Positions 23,686-33,670 of a stretch of 64,000 nt of DNA are shown in pieces. The stretch is taken from assembly GCA_019915015.1 (NCBI GenBank), contig JAHBBC010000066.1, positions 1 to 64,000 of the forward strand. The letters are read 5' to 3'. Both the position numbers and the translations under genes were made by a program. Positions within the stretch are counted from its first letter, which is position 1. The number at the start of each line of letters is the position of its first letter. Source of the stretch: Auriscalpium vulgare (lineage: Eukaryota; Basidiomycota; Agaricomycetes; Russulales; Auriscalpiaceae). Below the pieces are notes generated by a model that had not been told where the DNA came from, searched no databases, and worked only from the letters and a program-made list of their open reading frames with translations.

Positions 23686-26130
23686 GCTTTCGCTTTGCGT
23701 CCCATCATTCGCGTACATCGTGTGTGCGACCGGCTAGCCGTCTTGGCCATCTCACACACGCTGTCCACACGCTGCCGCCCTCTTCTCACTGTGTCCGGCT
23801 TCTAGATCCAGATATGAACCTTGCAGAACCCATCTTGTGTATCGCTAAGTTTTCTTCCGTAAACGCACTGTATTATACGCACTTGATCCTCCATCCGGCG
23901 TGGTGTTTCGAAGCACACCAACATACAATACGACGCAGAATATTGCAGCTGCGCGGTGTACGTAGTCTGGGCGCAGCCAGTTACGACAATCATGATTTAT
24001 GACCGACGCACATGCTCCTCCGGTGCTTGGCTGCTTCGCGGTGTGAGATGCATCTGGGGTCGTTAGCTCGGATGCGTTCCTGTAGGGATGCAGGGTTGGT
24101 GTGATCGTTGGGCAGGAGTCACTCGAATACGGCAACTCCGAGTCGACCGACCCGTGCGGCCCTGGTGGCATACTGTATTATTGTAAGCTTTTGTACGCCG
24201 TGGCTAAGGTGCGACCTGGGCGGAGGGCCCTGGAGGGCCCTGCCTGCGTTTCCAGGGAGGCCGGTACCGCGGCGCAATGCGAGAATATAAGGCAATGCGA
24301 TGATCGTCGTCCTCGTCGTGTGCGCCTCGAGCTAGATCCGAGTCGGAAACCAGTCCCTTGTAATCAAAACGACCTCTAGCTTCTGAAACTATACAAGGTC
24401 GAAACTACGGAGGCTAGTCGCGTCCGTCCGCCTTTGCAAACACAGCTTGATCCCCGCCCGTCGCCAGGGCCCGCGCTACGAGTCGACCATGCATGCGTCC
24501 TTACGCGCAACAACATTTTTGCCTAGGCCTGTTGTCAATTTTCTGTGCCGAGCGGGTGCAGTGATTAGTGCGCACCCACCCCACACAAGTGTTTGGCTCC
24601 GGGCGATCGGGCTGATCTGCGTGGGCGCGCGACGGAGCGAGGCTGCGGCCGGTCGGGGATATGTTCAAGGCTAATTATACCCTCCATCTACCCACATCCA
24701 CACACTTCACACGTCTCGGCTGTCGAGACGTTCGTATTGCTGCTTCCCGGCCTGATTGACAGGAGGCGCGGGCTTTTCTTGCGTTGCTTGATGCTCCGAG
24801 GACCCTGCTGCTGGCTATGTTCGCTATTCGCATTCACTCGCTCATACTATTCGTTTTCGTTCCAACCTACACTCTGCATTGTTGTGCATATGTATCAACT
24901 ATTATCAGTTACAAGTACGATACCTAGAGAATTGGCGCATTGACATTGACATTGGCAAGCTGCCTTTATATATAGTGTACGGCATCTGGCGCGTTGCTGC
25001 TCGGTGTTGTTTGTAGGTAATCGCCATTAACAGACTTGTGTGTTCTTGACTTGACAATTCCATGTCGTGGTCAGATTGCGTCTTTGCATCAAGCCACTGC
25101 CATCATGCGGCGCAGAACTTGCTGACGCACTCGTCTTTGCGTACCATATGCCCTTGCTAAGCTATGCATAGCGCTGAGACGCGCCGCATTGCAGCCTCGT
25201 TGCACGCTAAGCGACCGCGAGCCAGGCGACGCGAGCAAGGAGGATAAGAAGCCTGCGGAGGCGCGCGAAGTCCTCCTCATGACCCGTCGGGAGGGCCGGC
25301 CGTCCTCTGACATACGTCCGAGGGTCCCGCAACGCCGGGCCCGAGCATGTGCTCCGTGAACGTGAAGCCTTCCGACATTGACTCGCACTGCAGACAATGC
25401 CGTGCTTCGACCCACGCAGTCCGAGGTGAAGAATGTCGCGAACGGAACGTACTACTTCTCCCATGGATGGCAGAATAACATAACGGTAGATGGTGCAATT
25501 GCCGAGTAATTCGCGCGCGACGGGTGTTTTTTCTTTGTTCAGCTGCCAGCAGTCAACATAGAAATGGAATGCGTTGAGGCATGACAGCGAGGTGATGCGC
25601 ATACTAATAGGTGTGCGTTCCCAGGGCTGCCGTGCAGGGGAGTCGTGCGCGGTACGTATTTCAGTCGGCTCTGGGCGCAGCTGGCTTGCGGGATGGAGAC
25701 GCAGCGTGTGCCCCTTGTAGGGTGCCCGTGCCCGTTCCTGCGGTGATGAGCACCCGTCGCTCGACCTCGGACACCCTCATCAGACGCGAATAGTTAGCCT
25801 ACAACGAGTAGGTCTTCGCAGCGCACTGCGAGTCATGTCTATCTGATTGCGCCTTGGCGCAGGACCGGAGTACCGGGCCTGCAGACGAGCAGCACACGAC
25901 GACGCGAGCGGAATCATTGCGGGGCGATAGTGCGTGGGTGGCATCCCCGGCGCGCTGATGCAATTAGAAGACATAGGATCTAGGCGTTCGGTATGTGGGA
26001 GATACAGTTGTGCGCGATTACTTCGGGAGAAGAAGGCGTTCGAAGACGTGGATGTCGGTCCAAAGGCGGGCGGAGAGCTGAGGAGGCAGTGAGCGAGCAT
26101 ATGGAGGCACGACAACCGCTACGCACGTTA
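23686..26130. other. Intergenic region with a possible gene remnant
   Basis: No gene can be supported. A TATATATA-like stretch lies at about 24968-24975. On the minus strand around 25200-25600, open frames contain protein-like pieces (SCLNAFHFYVDCWQL, RELLGNCTIYRYVILPSMGEV, CESMSEGFTFTEHML) in two different frames. This suggests a short spliced gene or a decayed copy, but no family is recognised. The 3' region of the acidic-rich gene occupies the left part. Confidence 0.4.
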
Positions 26131-27411
26131 CTACAGCTTGAACGACAGCCTGTCGATCGGGAGGCTCGAGCGCATCTTGACGAGGTGCATCAGCGCGGTG
26201 GTCGTGCTCATGTTGAGCCTGTTCGCGCGCCCCAGGCCGACAAGATACCCGTTCATGTAATCAATTTCCGTATAGCTCCCGTTGCGCACGTCCGCGAGCA
26301 TCGAGGAGATGTTGTTGCCCGTGGCGGTGGCGACGCGCAGCACCTCCTCCTCGAGCGCCTCCGCGGTGAGCGCGTGCGGCACGCGGCTGAAGCCCGCGTC
26401 CAGGCGGCGGTGCTTCTCGCGGCGCTCCTCCCCGAGCGAGCGGCCGGCCGGGAGCACCGTGCCCTGCTCGTCGAGCGCGAACGCCAGCGCGGCCTCGGCG
26501 CACACGCTGCGGATGAGGTGACGCCCGCTCGACGAGTCGAGGAGGTCGCCGTTGCGGCACCCGAGCACCGCGGTGAGCGGGTTCACGGCGCAGTTGACGA
26601 CGAGCTTGCGCTTGAGCGCGACAAGCACGCGCGCGATGGGCTGCCAGGTGGACTTGAGCCCGGGGAGTGCGGAGAGCGCGGCGACGGTGTTGCGCAGGGA
26701 GAGGTATCGCGCCGCGTCGTCGTCGTCGCCGGTGGTGATGGCGTCGAGCGGCGGCGGCCACTTGGCGCTGGGGTACGGGTCGCCGAGCCCCGCCTCGAAG
26801 TCGGGCGCGTGCGCATCGGCGGCGATGCCGAAGACGATCTCGCCCTGGCCAGCGTGCACGCAGTTGAGATAGTCCTTCGTCCACGCGCCGTGGGAGTTGC
26901 TCGCGACGATGAAGCTCGGGCGCTGCAGAGGGTTCCGGAAGACCTCTGCCAGTAGCTGCTCGTAGACGCCCATACCGTTGTGCAGGAGCACGATGGTGGT
27001 CTTCGGCGATATGCGGGGGAGGAGGCCCTTGATTGCGTCCAGCACGGAATACGCCTTGGTCGTGACGATGAGCGACTCGATCTCCTTCGCCGGCCCGTCG
27101 TCCACGTCGGGCTGCTCCTCCACCACGCCCGTGTCCTCCGCCTGCGCTGCAGCCATAGCGCGCTTCTCGCGCGCCCGACGGTCGTGGCGCATCTGCGGGC
27201 GAGTTTGGAAGTACTCGGAGCGGTAGCCGGTGGAGAAGAGGGAGACGCCATTGGCCTCGACGCGGATGGTGTTCCTCTTTTCGATGGCCCTGCGGCGCTG
27301 GGCGGCGCTCTTGTGGATGAGGACGACGGCGTGCTTTGGGTCGAGGGTCTCGCGGAGGTGGTGGGCGACCAGAGTGCCGATTGCGCCGACACCAAGGACA
27401 TGGAAGCGCAT
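26131..27411 (-). CDS. PAN5: 2-dehydropantoate 2-reductase (ketopantoate reductase)
   Basis: This enzyme reduces ketopantoate to pantoate with NADPH, a step in pantothenate and coenzyme A synthesis. The single exon of 426 codons begins at the ATG at 27411. The N-terminus MRFHVLGVGAIGTLVAHHL carries the GxGxxG nucleotide loop. TKAYSVLDAIKGLL, LLHNGMGVYEQL and SHGAW follow. The C-terminal helical domain has the conserved Lys-Asn segment KRKLVVNCAVNPLTAVLGC and the GNNISSMLADVRNG...EIDYMNGYLVGLGR motif, whose Ser and Glu bind substrate. The protein is longer than bacterial PanE (about 300 residues) because of an insert near residues 70-105, as in other fungi. The coding strand is very GC-rich, which creates long antisense frames; these are shadows. 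The symbol is by analogy with yeast PAN5. Confidence 0.88.
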   Translation of the reverse strand: MRFHVLGVGAIGTLVAHHLRETLDPKHAVVLIHKSAAQRRRAIEKRNTIRVEANGVSLFSTGYRSEYFQTRPQMRHDRRAREKRAMAAAQAEDTGVVEEQPDVDDGPAKEIESLIVTTKAYSVLDAIKGLLPRISPKTTIVLLHNGMGVYEQLLAEVFRNPLQRPSFIVASNSHGAWTKDYLNCVHAGQGEIVFGIAADAHAPDFEAGLGDPYPSAKWPPPLDAITTGDDDDAARYLSLRNTVAALSALPGLKSTWQPIARVLVALKRKLVVNCAVNPLTAVLGCRNGDLLDSSSGRHLIRSVCAEAALAFALDEQGTVLPAGRSLGEERREKHRRLDAGFSRVPHALTAEALEEEVLRVATATGNNISSMLADVRNGSYTEIDYMNGYLVGLGRANRLNMSTTTALMHLVKMRSSLPIDRLSFKL

Positions 27412-28083
27412 GCCGCTGGTGAAGGATTAGGTCTACAGGCGTTGTTGCATTAGCAGGGTCTGTTGCAAAAGGTGAGTTTGCATCGTTGACTCGGCGAGAG
27501 AAGTGAAGTTGACCTGCGTTGGCTGGCGTTGGCTAACTTGGCGGGGATGGGACACCTGGGGCTGACATAAGGCGCGGACATCACGTGCCACGCGACGCGC
27601 GCGAGTCGCGTCCGCCGTCCGAGTCCGAAGTCGACCCTGGTGAGCATCGTTCAGTCCGTGATTGCGATTCAATCTGATCGATTCCATCCCTGGAGGTGTT
27701 TACCTGTGTACGCAAACTTGGCATGTCCAGAGATGTTCTCAAGAAGCGCGACTCTGACATGTAGAGGTGCATGGCTTGCGCACTCCGCGGACAAAGTCAT
27801 CGCTGACTCGGACACAAGCGCCAGGATAATATAGAGTCATTGATACCGCGCTACTTGCTCGTGCATGACAGCGACGTGTGGGTCCAAGCGTCTACCACTC
27901 TTCCGGATCCCGCACGCCATCCGGTGGTACTCGACAATTACTTTACTTTAGAGTTCCGGGATCTATTACCTCAGAAGAAGTCACCCTCTAATCATCAGCA
28001 CTGTGTCCACCTCTCCAGCAAGCTCACGCGGCGACACGCGTGACCGACGCTGTCTCGCCTCTCTCTCATGACTTTCCCTGACG
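27412..28083. other. Intergenic region left of the hAT transposon
   Basis: Nothing recognisable is coded here. The region holds the upstream DNA of the ketopantoate reductase and ends with the 8-bp target duplication of the hAT element (28076-28083). Confidence 0.5.
28076..28083 (+). repeat. 8-bp target-site duplication, left
   Basis: CCCTGACG directly abuts the hAT terminus and is repeated exactly at 33414-33421. Eight base pairs is the target-site length characteristic of hAT transposons. Confidence 0.95.
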
Positions 28084-28103
28084 TAGCGTTGCGGGAAAAA
28101 CCT
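28084..28103 (+). repeat. hAT terminal inverted repeat, left
   Basis: Twenty bases, TAGCGTTGCGGGAAAAACCT, match the inverted right end with one difference at position 4. Confidence 0.93.
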
Positions 28104-28516
28104 GAGTTTTTCCCCGAAAACGTTTTTCCCCGGTAATGTACCTGTATAGTACCGGTACCATACCTGCCCTGCCCTGGGCCCCAATATACCCGGTACAATA
28201 CCTCCAGCACGTGATGTGTGTCGGCCCCTCCGGCGCCCGGCGCCGGCCCATGAGCCATGAGGCTCGCAGCCTCGCACGCAGACATGGCCGGCAGTCGTAA
28301 GGTGGTTGTGCAATGCTACGCGGATGTTTAAGGAGGTATTAGACACATCCCGCCTCGGCATGGGATAGTTGCAAGAGTGTTGTATGCAGCAACGTGTGTA
28401 TGATCGACCCGTTGCTGTGATCGACATTTACACTCCGTAGTGAGTGACTAAATGAGGGCGCAATCTTCACCTTCGACACTGGCCTAGCACATTTTGCCAA
28501 CCCTCAAAACTGTCAA

Positions 28517-31500
28517 ATGGCGGACGACGAGGTCATCCACGACATCGACTCATTTCAAACTCTGGGTGATATCCTCAAAAGAATACCCATTCCCGACGAC
28601 ATTAAACATGTCCTACTACCCACACCAGCCCTGCGCAATGCCGATATCCAAAATTTCCCTGTCCCACCGGAGGCGAACGCGCCGTCTCTGCTCCAGCAGA
28701 GCACACTCTTCTCGAAGGGCCAAAGCTTCATAACGGCCGCAAATGCAATGGTCCTGCTCTCTAGGCCGATGCCGCCGCACACCGAGGTGTTGGAAATCCT
28801 GCAAAACCGCGTCATCCCCGCCCTAGAGACAGGCTATGCTTGCCTGGGCTATCCTGTTCAAGAGTCGGTCACTCAACAAACACTCAAAACCCCGATGTGG
28901 GTTCTCACCTACTGGTACGAGGTCCGGCGCATACTCGCTGCCAAGGCGCGCCTTTCTCTGGCCACTGCGTGGTTGAAGACTTGGACCGAGGGCTTGCTCA
29001 ACGACGAGGTGAAGTCCCTTGCTGCAGACACGTCAGCACTCCTCGACGACTGGCCATGGGACGTACCCCTCCCAACGACGATGGGCGTCGATCCAAAGAC
29101 GCTTACATCGTACTGTGGTCGGCGTTGGCTGGCGGCGGAGCATATGGATCAGCTGGGGATGCTGCTAGGTCATCGTCTGCAAAGACAAGGCAAGCCGGCA
29201 TGTATACTGCCGAGTGCGGCATCAGTCAAGCTCATTGACACGTACCGCAACCGCGCACGACTCAATGCTAGCGGAACATCTTACCAATCAATGCGCGGCA
29301 TCACTCCCCTACGATTGGCTGGCTCGCAGCTGCAAGATGGATCACTCAAGGAGGTTGGAATGACGATCGGGGTGCGGATCGATGGCGCGGATGTGCTCTT
29401 GCCAGCAGCCGTACACGAGACAAATCACTGGGTGTCCGTTGCGATCAGCGTAGAGCCACACACGGCTTTCTATGCTGATTCTCTTGGACGGAAGCCGCCC
29501 CGCGAGCTGTTGGAGATGATAGAATGGTGGTTAGGACAACACGGAGCGACTGGGCCGCTTTCACTCAACGTGTTACCATGCACCCCACAGCTCGACAGCT
29601 TCTCCTGCTCTGTCCTCAGCCACAATTCTCTTGCTCACCATCTCATCCCCGACGACATCCATCTCCTCTCGGATACAGACTGTGTCGTGCAACGCATTCG
29701 ACACCTTGCTGACATAATGTGTTACCTACGTGACATGGTCAGTGCGCGCTCAGCTTCACTTACTTGCGGACTCGACTCACCGACAGTGCAGGACAGTCTC
29801 AAATACAAGTCCAATATGCTAGCGCCTGGCATGCTTATACGGGCAAGTGCGCACACATCGGCGTTCACGAAGCCGCAGTTATTGAGTCTAGAAGGCGTCG
29901 TTAAGAGGCGACTGAGTGTAGCCACCAATGTCACGCCACTCACCGTGCCAGCCAAACGCACGAAGAAAAATGCCGCTTCGAAAGGAAAGGAACCGGCGGA
30001 GAGTTCCGGCAATGCGGGGAGCAAGCAGCAGTGGGACGAGGTCTTCAAACCGGCGCCGTTGAATCTGCATATTGCTGGAACGTCAACTGTAAGTGCCCAA
30101 AGAGGTTGTCAGCGCGCGACAGCAGTAAGTAACAGAAGCTTTGCTTACAGGTTGCAAAGCGTTCGGGCGGAAACACAGTCGCTACGCACAAGCAGCCTAG
30201 TAGTTCACCGGTACTGCAAGACCAGCAGCTCGATGAACAGAAATCAGATGCCGAAGGAGTTGCGGACGGCGCAGCTCCGTATGTGAACGAGATGGGGGAA
30301 GAAGATGGGAGCGACATGGAGATTGAGCTTAACCCTGGTGACCTTGTCAAATGGGTGCAGCCGAAGAAGGATGCGCGCCGGGGAGGACGGCCGCCGGATC
30401 CTCTGATGGACGCTCTCACCGAGGCTTGCTATCGCCGCGACAATCCAACTACGCTGCTCTGGCGCTGTGTCGGAGGTCCTGATAACCCTTGCCATCATAC
30501 TTTCCGACATCGAGCGTTGATCCGAGTCGTTCGTCATGCAAAGGACTGCCCCAAGCTGTCCTCAGAGCTGCGGGAGAAAGTGCACATACATTCAGCTGGA
30601 AAGGCACTGTCTGCGCAGGTCCAGGAGCTCACCAATTCGAAAGGATCCATGATGGTTGCGAAGGAACTAGGAGCTCAAGATGGAATTGGACAAGATGGGG
30701 AGAAGCAAGATGCAGGCGCCGCGACACATGCGTTCTTTCGGCAAGCAAAGGCGCTTGGGAAGCTCGAGCGTCACAGAAAGCTCGACCTTGCCATTCTTAA
30801 ACTCATATGCGTCGCGGGTTTGCCAACATATATCGTCTCGCGCCCGGAGTGGAAGGAGATGCTTGAGATTGCCTTACCATCATATGCACCTTCAACCAGA
30901 GACAAGCTCGAATATGAAGGCATCGTAAACGAAGCATCGTGGGTCCGCCGGGAGCAACTCAAGTATCTGCAAGGTCAGGAAGACCTCACTCTCTCCTATG
31001 ACGGCGGAACTTCGACAGGTCGTGAGTCCTACTGGACTGTACACGTCTCGACCTCAGACCGTGAAGTATACTTGATGGACACACGGGAGGCAACTTCCGA
31101 GTCGCACACTGCACCTTGGATTGTTGAGAATGTCGCAAGTCCGGTGCGTGGGCATTGGAACTTAACTACTTCAGCAATTTCTAACAACTTCGCGCAGATT
31201 GTCAATGCCATCGGTCCGTCCAGGTTTTCCGGCCTGACATGTGATAGCACGGGTAACACGCGAGCCTCGCGTTCCATTGCAATTCTGGCCCTCATGCCCA
31301 CTGCGCTCAATCTTGCGGATGTTTGCCATCACTTGAATCGCACAATCCTTGAGATTAATCTCATTGATGTTTTCAAACCGGTGCGCAAACGTCCACACTA
31401 CCAGCATTAATCAGATCTAATCCGCAACCAGATCATCCGTGTGGTGCGGCAGACAATAACATTATTTCATACCTCGCACGCTGGACATGCAGCCCTCAAG

Positions 31501-33034
31501 AAAGCTCGTGAAAAACTAAAGACAGGACGCGGCCTGGAGGCTATCGGAAAGACGAGATTCGCAACAATCCCGCTCTCTGCTCGCTCTGTCCATCGGTCCT
31601 CAGCTGCGATCAAGAAAGTCATCCGTGAATCGCCTAACGGACTTTATGAGGTACAATTGATGGATCGACTAGACGAAATGACTTGCTGACAACATTCGCA
31701 GGAAATTGCTGAGTATTTTCAGCCTGCACCGGATGATCACCAGACATTCAAGTTCGAGTCTGGTCTCTCCCAGTTCATCGCGGCCACTTTGCCTGCAACA
31801 AAGGCATTAGCCTGCCTGGAGGCTCTGGAGGCGACTGCTGCCGACGTCTATATATTCTGGCATGCTGTTATTCGTGCAACAGAGGACGCCTTTCAAAATC
31901 CTAGGCTGTATTTTGACGCTGAGGTCGCGAACGCCATCCGCGGCATCCTCAATGCGCGACATCGCCAACTCTTTCTGGATGGCAACATAGCTAATAATGC
32001 ATACCTTGCTGCAGCATATCTGAACCCTGGTTAGAGCCATTCTTTTGCTTGCATCTCGTCGCTGTCTTATGTGTGCATCAATCAGATCTTATCACGTCGG
32101 ACCTGTGGCTACCGGAAGGCGAGAAGGTGACACTCATTGGTGTTCGGCATCCATCAATTTTCGAGTCCGTTGTCCGCTTCTTAGCCAACATCGGAGAGAA
32201 AGAGATCGTTCATGGCCATAAGAAGGCATTCTTGAAGTGGGCAAAAAAAGGGAAATCATTTACAGCCCAACTTCACAGGGAAACTCTAGCCTATGCTCGA
32301 CACCAGTTCCCATTCGATCATCCGCTCGACGATACGGTTCCGCAGGCGGTCCTTAAGTGGTGGAAGGGCCGTGTTGGCTCTGATAATGTGCACATCCTTC
32401 CGGTACGTGTTCGTGTCCGTATGATTCACCGAGCGCTGCCGACTGATGCTGTCATGAATAGCATCTCGCTATCAAACTGTATTCCGTCCGAGTCAACTCC
32501 ATGCCCGATGAACGGACTGGCTCTACATTCACATGGCTTACTCCAAAGCATAGGAATCGGCTATCCGTGCATAACATGTCTGCAATGACTCAAGTCCGAC
32601 AGTACCACATGTCTAAGAGCAAGGTAAGCAACCTCCGTTCTTTATTGAAGTACACAGTGTTCCAACCATTCGAGCAGGTGCGCGCGCACACTAATCAATT
32701 CCCTTCGGTCAAGTTCTACAACATCGAAAAGAAGGTATTCCCCTCTTCAGAAAACGCACCCGCACCGATGTCGGACGAAGAAGACGACAATGACGACAAT
32801 GACGTTCAAGGTGAAGACCTGGCAGAACCGTACGAACCTGCCAATGCTTTCATCAAGATGCCTCACATCAACCTGAGGTCTGCAATTTTATCTGATGTCC
32901 TCGCGGAGGAAGCTCAGCTTCCTGCACGTCGGAACCCTGCTGTCGGAGTCAGTGCAGGTCAGGCTAGGGACGAGAGCATACCAGATTCTGATGAAGAGGA
33001 CAATGATTTCAGCACAGATGCCTTGTTTCAATAA
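28517..33034 (+). CDS. hAT transposase with N-terminal Ulp1/C48-like protease module
   Basis: Exon 1 (28517-30088, 524 codons) encodes a helical segment with WVLTYW (residues 128-133). A C48-like domain follows, with His304 (ETNHWVSVAI), Asp321 (FYADSLG), Gln358 and Cys364 (QLDSFSCSV). Exon 2 (30151-31380) has a BED-like Cys/His segment (about 30462-30549) and the hAT core TLSYDGGTSTGRESYW, FSGLTCDSTGNTR and DVCHHLNRTI. Exon 3 is 31432-31650; exon 4 from 31702 reads to about 32031 and joins across an intron to give NPDLITSDLWLPEGE. A later splice into about 32461 restores HLAIKLYS and NSMPDERTGSTFTWL, the conserved hAT C-terminal dimerisation and Glu region. An acidic tail ends at 33034. All junctions described keep frame. 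It would cut and paste the element in the nucleus; the protease-like domain's role is unknown. Confidence 0.88.
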
Positions 33035-33393
33035 GCCTCCCGAGGTTTCAGTATGTATTGTACGCGTTGTTACAATGTACGCTCGAGTGCTGCGGCAGCC
33101 TTGCAAAAGCCGCGTCTGCTGACAAATCATGACACTTGTGTAGCAGGCAGCAGCGAATTCGTACAGGTCGGGGCACCTACGGCTAAGCTCTGGCAATTTG
33201 GCTATGGATACATACACTGCTAAATCTTCATCTGATGCATTGAAACCATTCCAAATCCTCGTGTGTACGCGAAAATCGAGCTGCTACTGCGTGGGAACTA
33301 AACATCACGTGACTATTTCCCTGGTACGGTACCGGTTTGATACCTCCCCGGCTAGGAGCGCCACCGGTACCTTACCGGGGGGATACTGGCCAG

Positions 33394-33413
33394 AGGTTTT
33401 TCCCGCAACACTA
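33394..33413 (-). repeat. hAT terminal inverted repeat, right
   Basis: On the minus strand it reads TAGTGTTGCGGGAAAAACCT, pairing with 28084-28103 at 19 of 20 positions. Confidence 0.93.
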
Positions 33414-33421
33414 CCCTGACG
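33414..33421 (+). repeat. 8-bp target-site duplication, right
   Basis: Exact second copy of CCCTGACG, directly after the hAT right end. Confidence 0.95.
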
Positions 33422-33561
33422 CCCTCTCGAAACGTTGTTCCGGAGGATGCCGCCAGGTCTTGTGTTCCCTGTGCTGCCATATTCGCAATCCGAATTCCAA
33501 AACAAGCCGATTTACCCCATTCTCGTTTGATCGACCTCTCCGTACGTGTATTACAGTCGCC

Positions 33562-33568
33562 TATATAA
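33562..33568 (+). promoter_or_regulatory. TATA box of the aldo-keto reductase gene
   Basis: TATATAAAT lies about 105 bp upstream of the ATG at 33671 and 150 bp downstream of the hAT end. The core promoter is therefore intact, but most upstream regulatory DNA has been moved away or replaced by transposon sequence. Confidence 0.55.
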
Positions 33569-33670
33569 ATTGAAGTGATGAAGCGGAAGATAAAGCTTTG
33601 CTGCCCCCACCTCGAGTGATCCGCCTTTCATCGGCTCATCCAGGGTACATCGCACACTGAAGAGGAAGAC

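Larger units (their letters stand above)
28084..33413 (+). mobile_element. Complete hAT-superfamily DNA transposon, 5,330 bp
   Basis: The ends are TAGCGTTGCGGGAAAAACCT (28084-28103) and, inverted, TAGTGTTGCGGGAAAAACCT (33394-33413), one mismatch in 20 bp. They are flanked by a perfect 8-bp duplication, CCCTGACG. The TAGNG start fits hAT termini. The subterminal zones on both sides hold several GGTACCGG-type palindromes and one CACGTG each (28208-28213 and 33306-33311), likely protein-binding sites. A single intron-rich gene (28517-33034) fills the interior with no disabling stop seen, so the copy looks potentially autonomous. It separates the ketopantoate reductase from the aldo-keto reductase, and its right end lies 257 bp upstream of the latter's ATG. 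Confidence 0.93.

Noticed and set aside
22538..23737. 399-codon frame crossing the transposon end into flanking DNA
   Set aside because: The first part is transposon terminus, also read into the recombinase at 57813. The rest is out of frame with the likely exon at 22760 and is low in information.
25993..26955. A 320-codon plus-strand frame and a 207-codon alternative minus frame over PAN5
   Set aside because: They are shadows of the GC-rich ketopantoate reductase exon, which has clear family motifs in its own frame.
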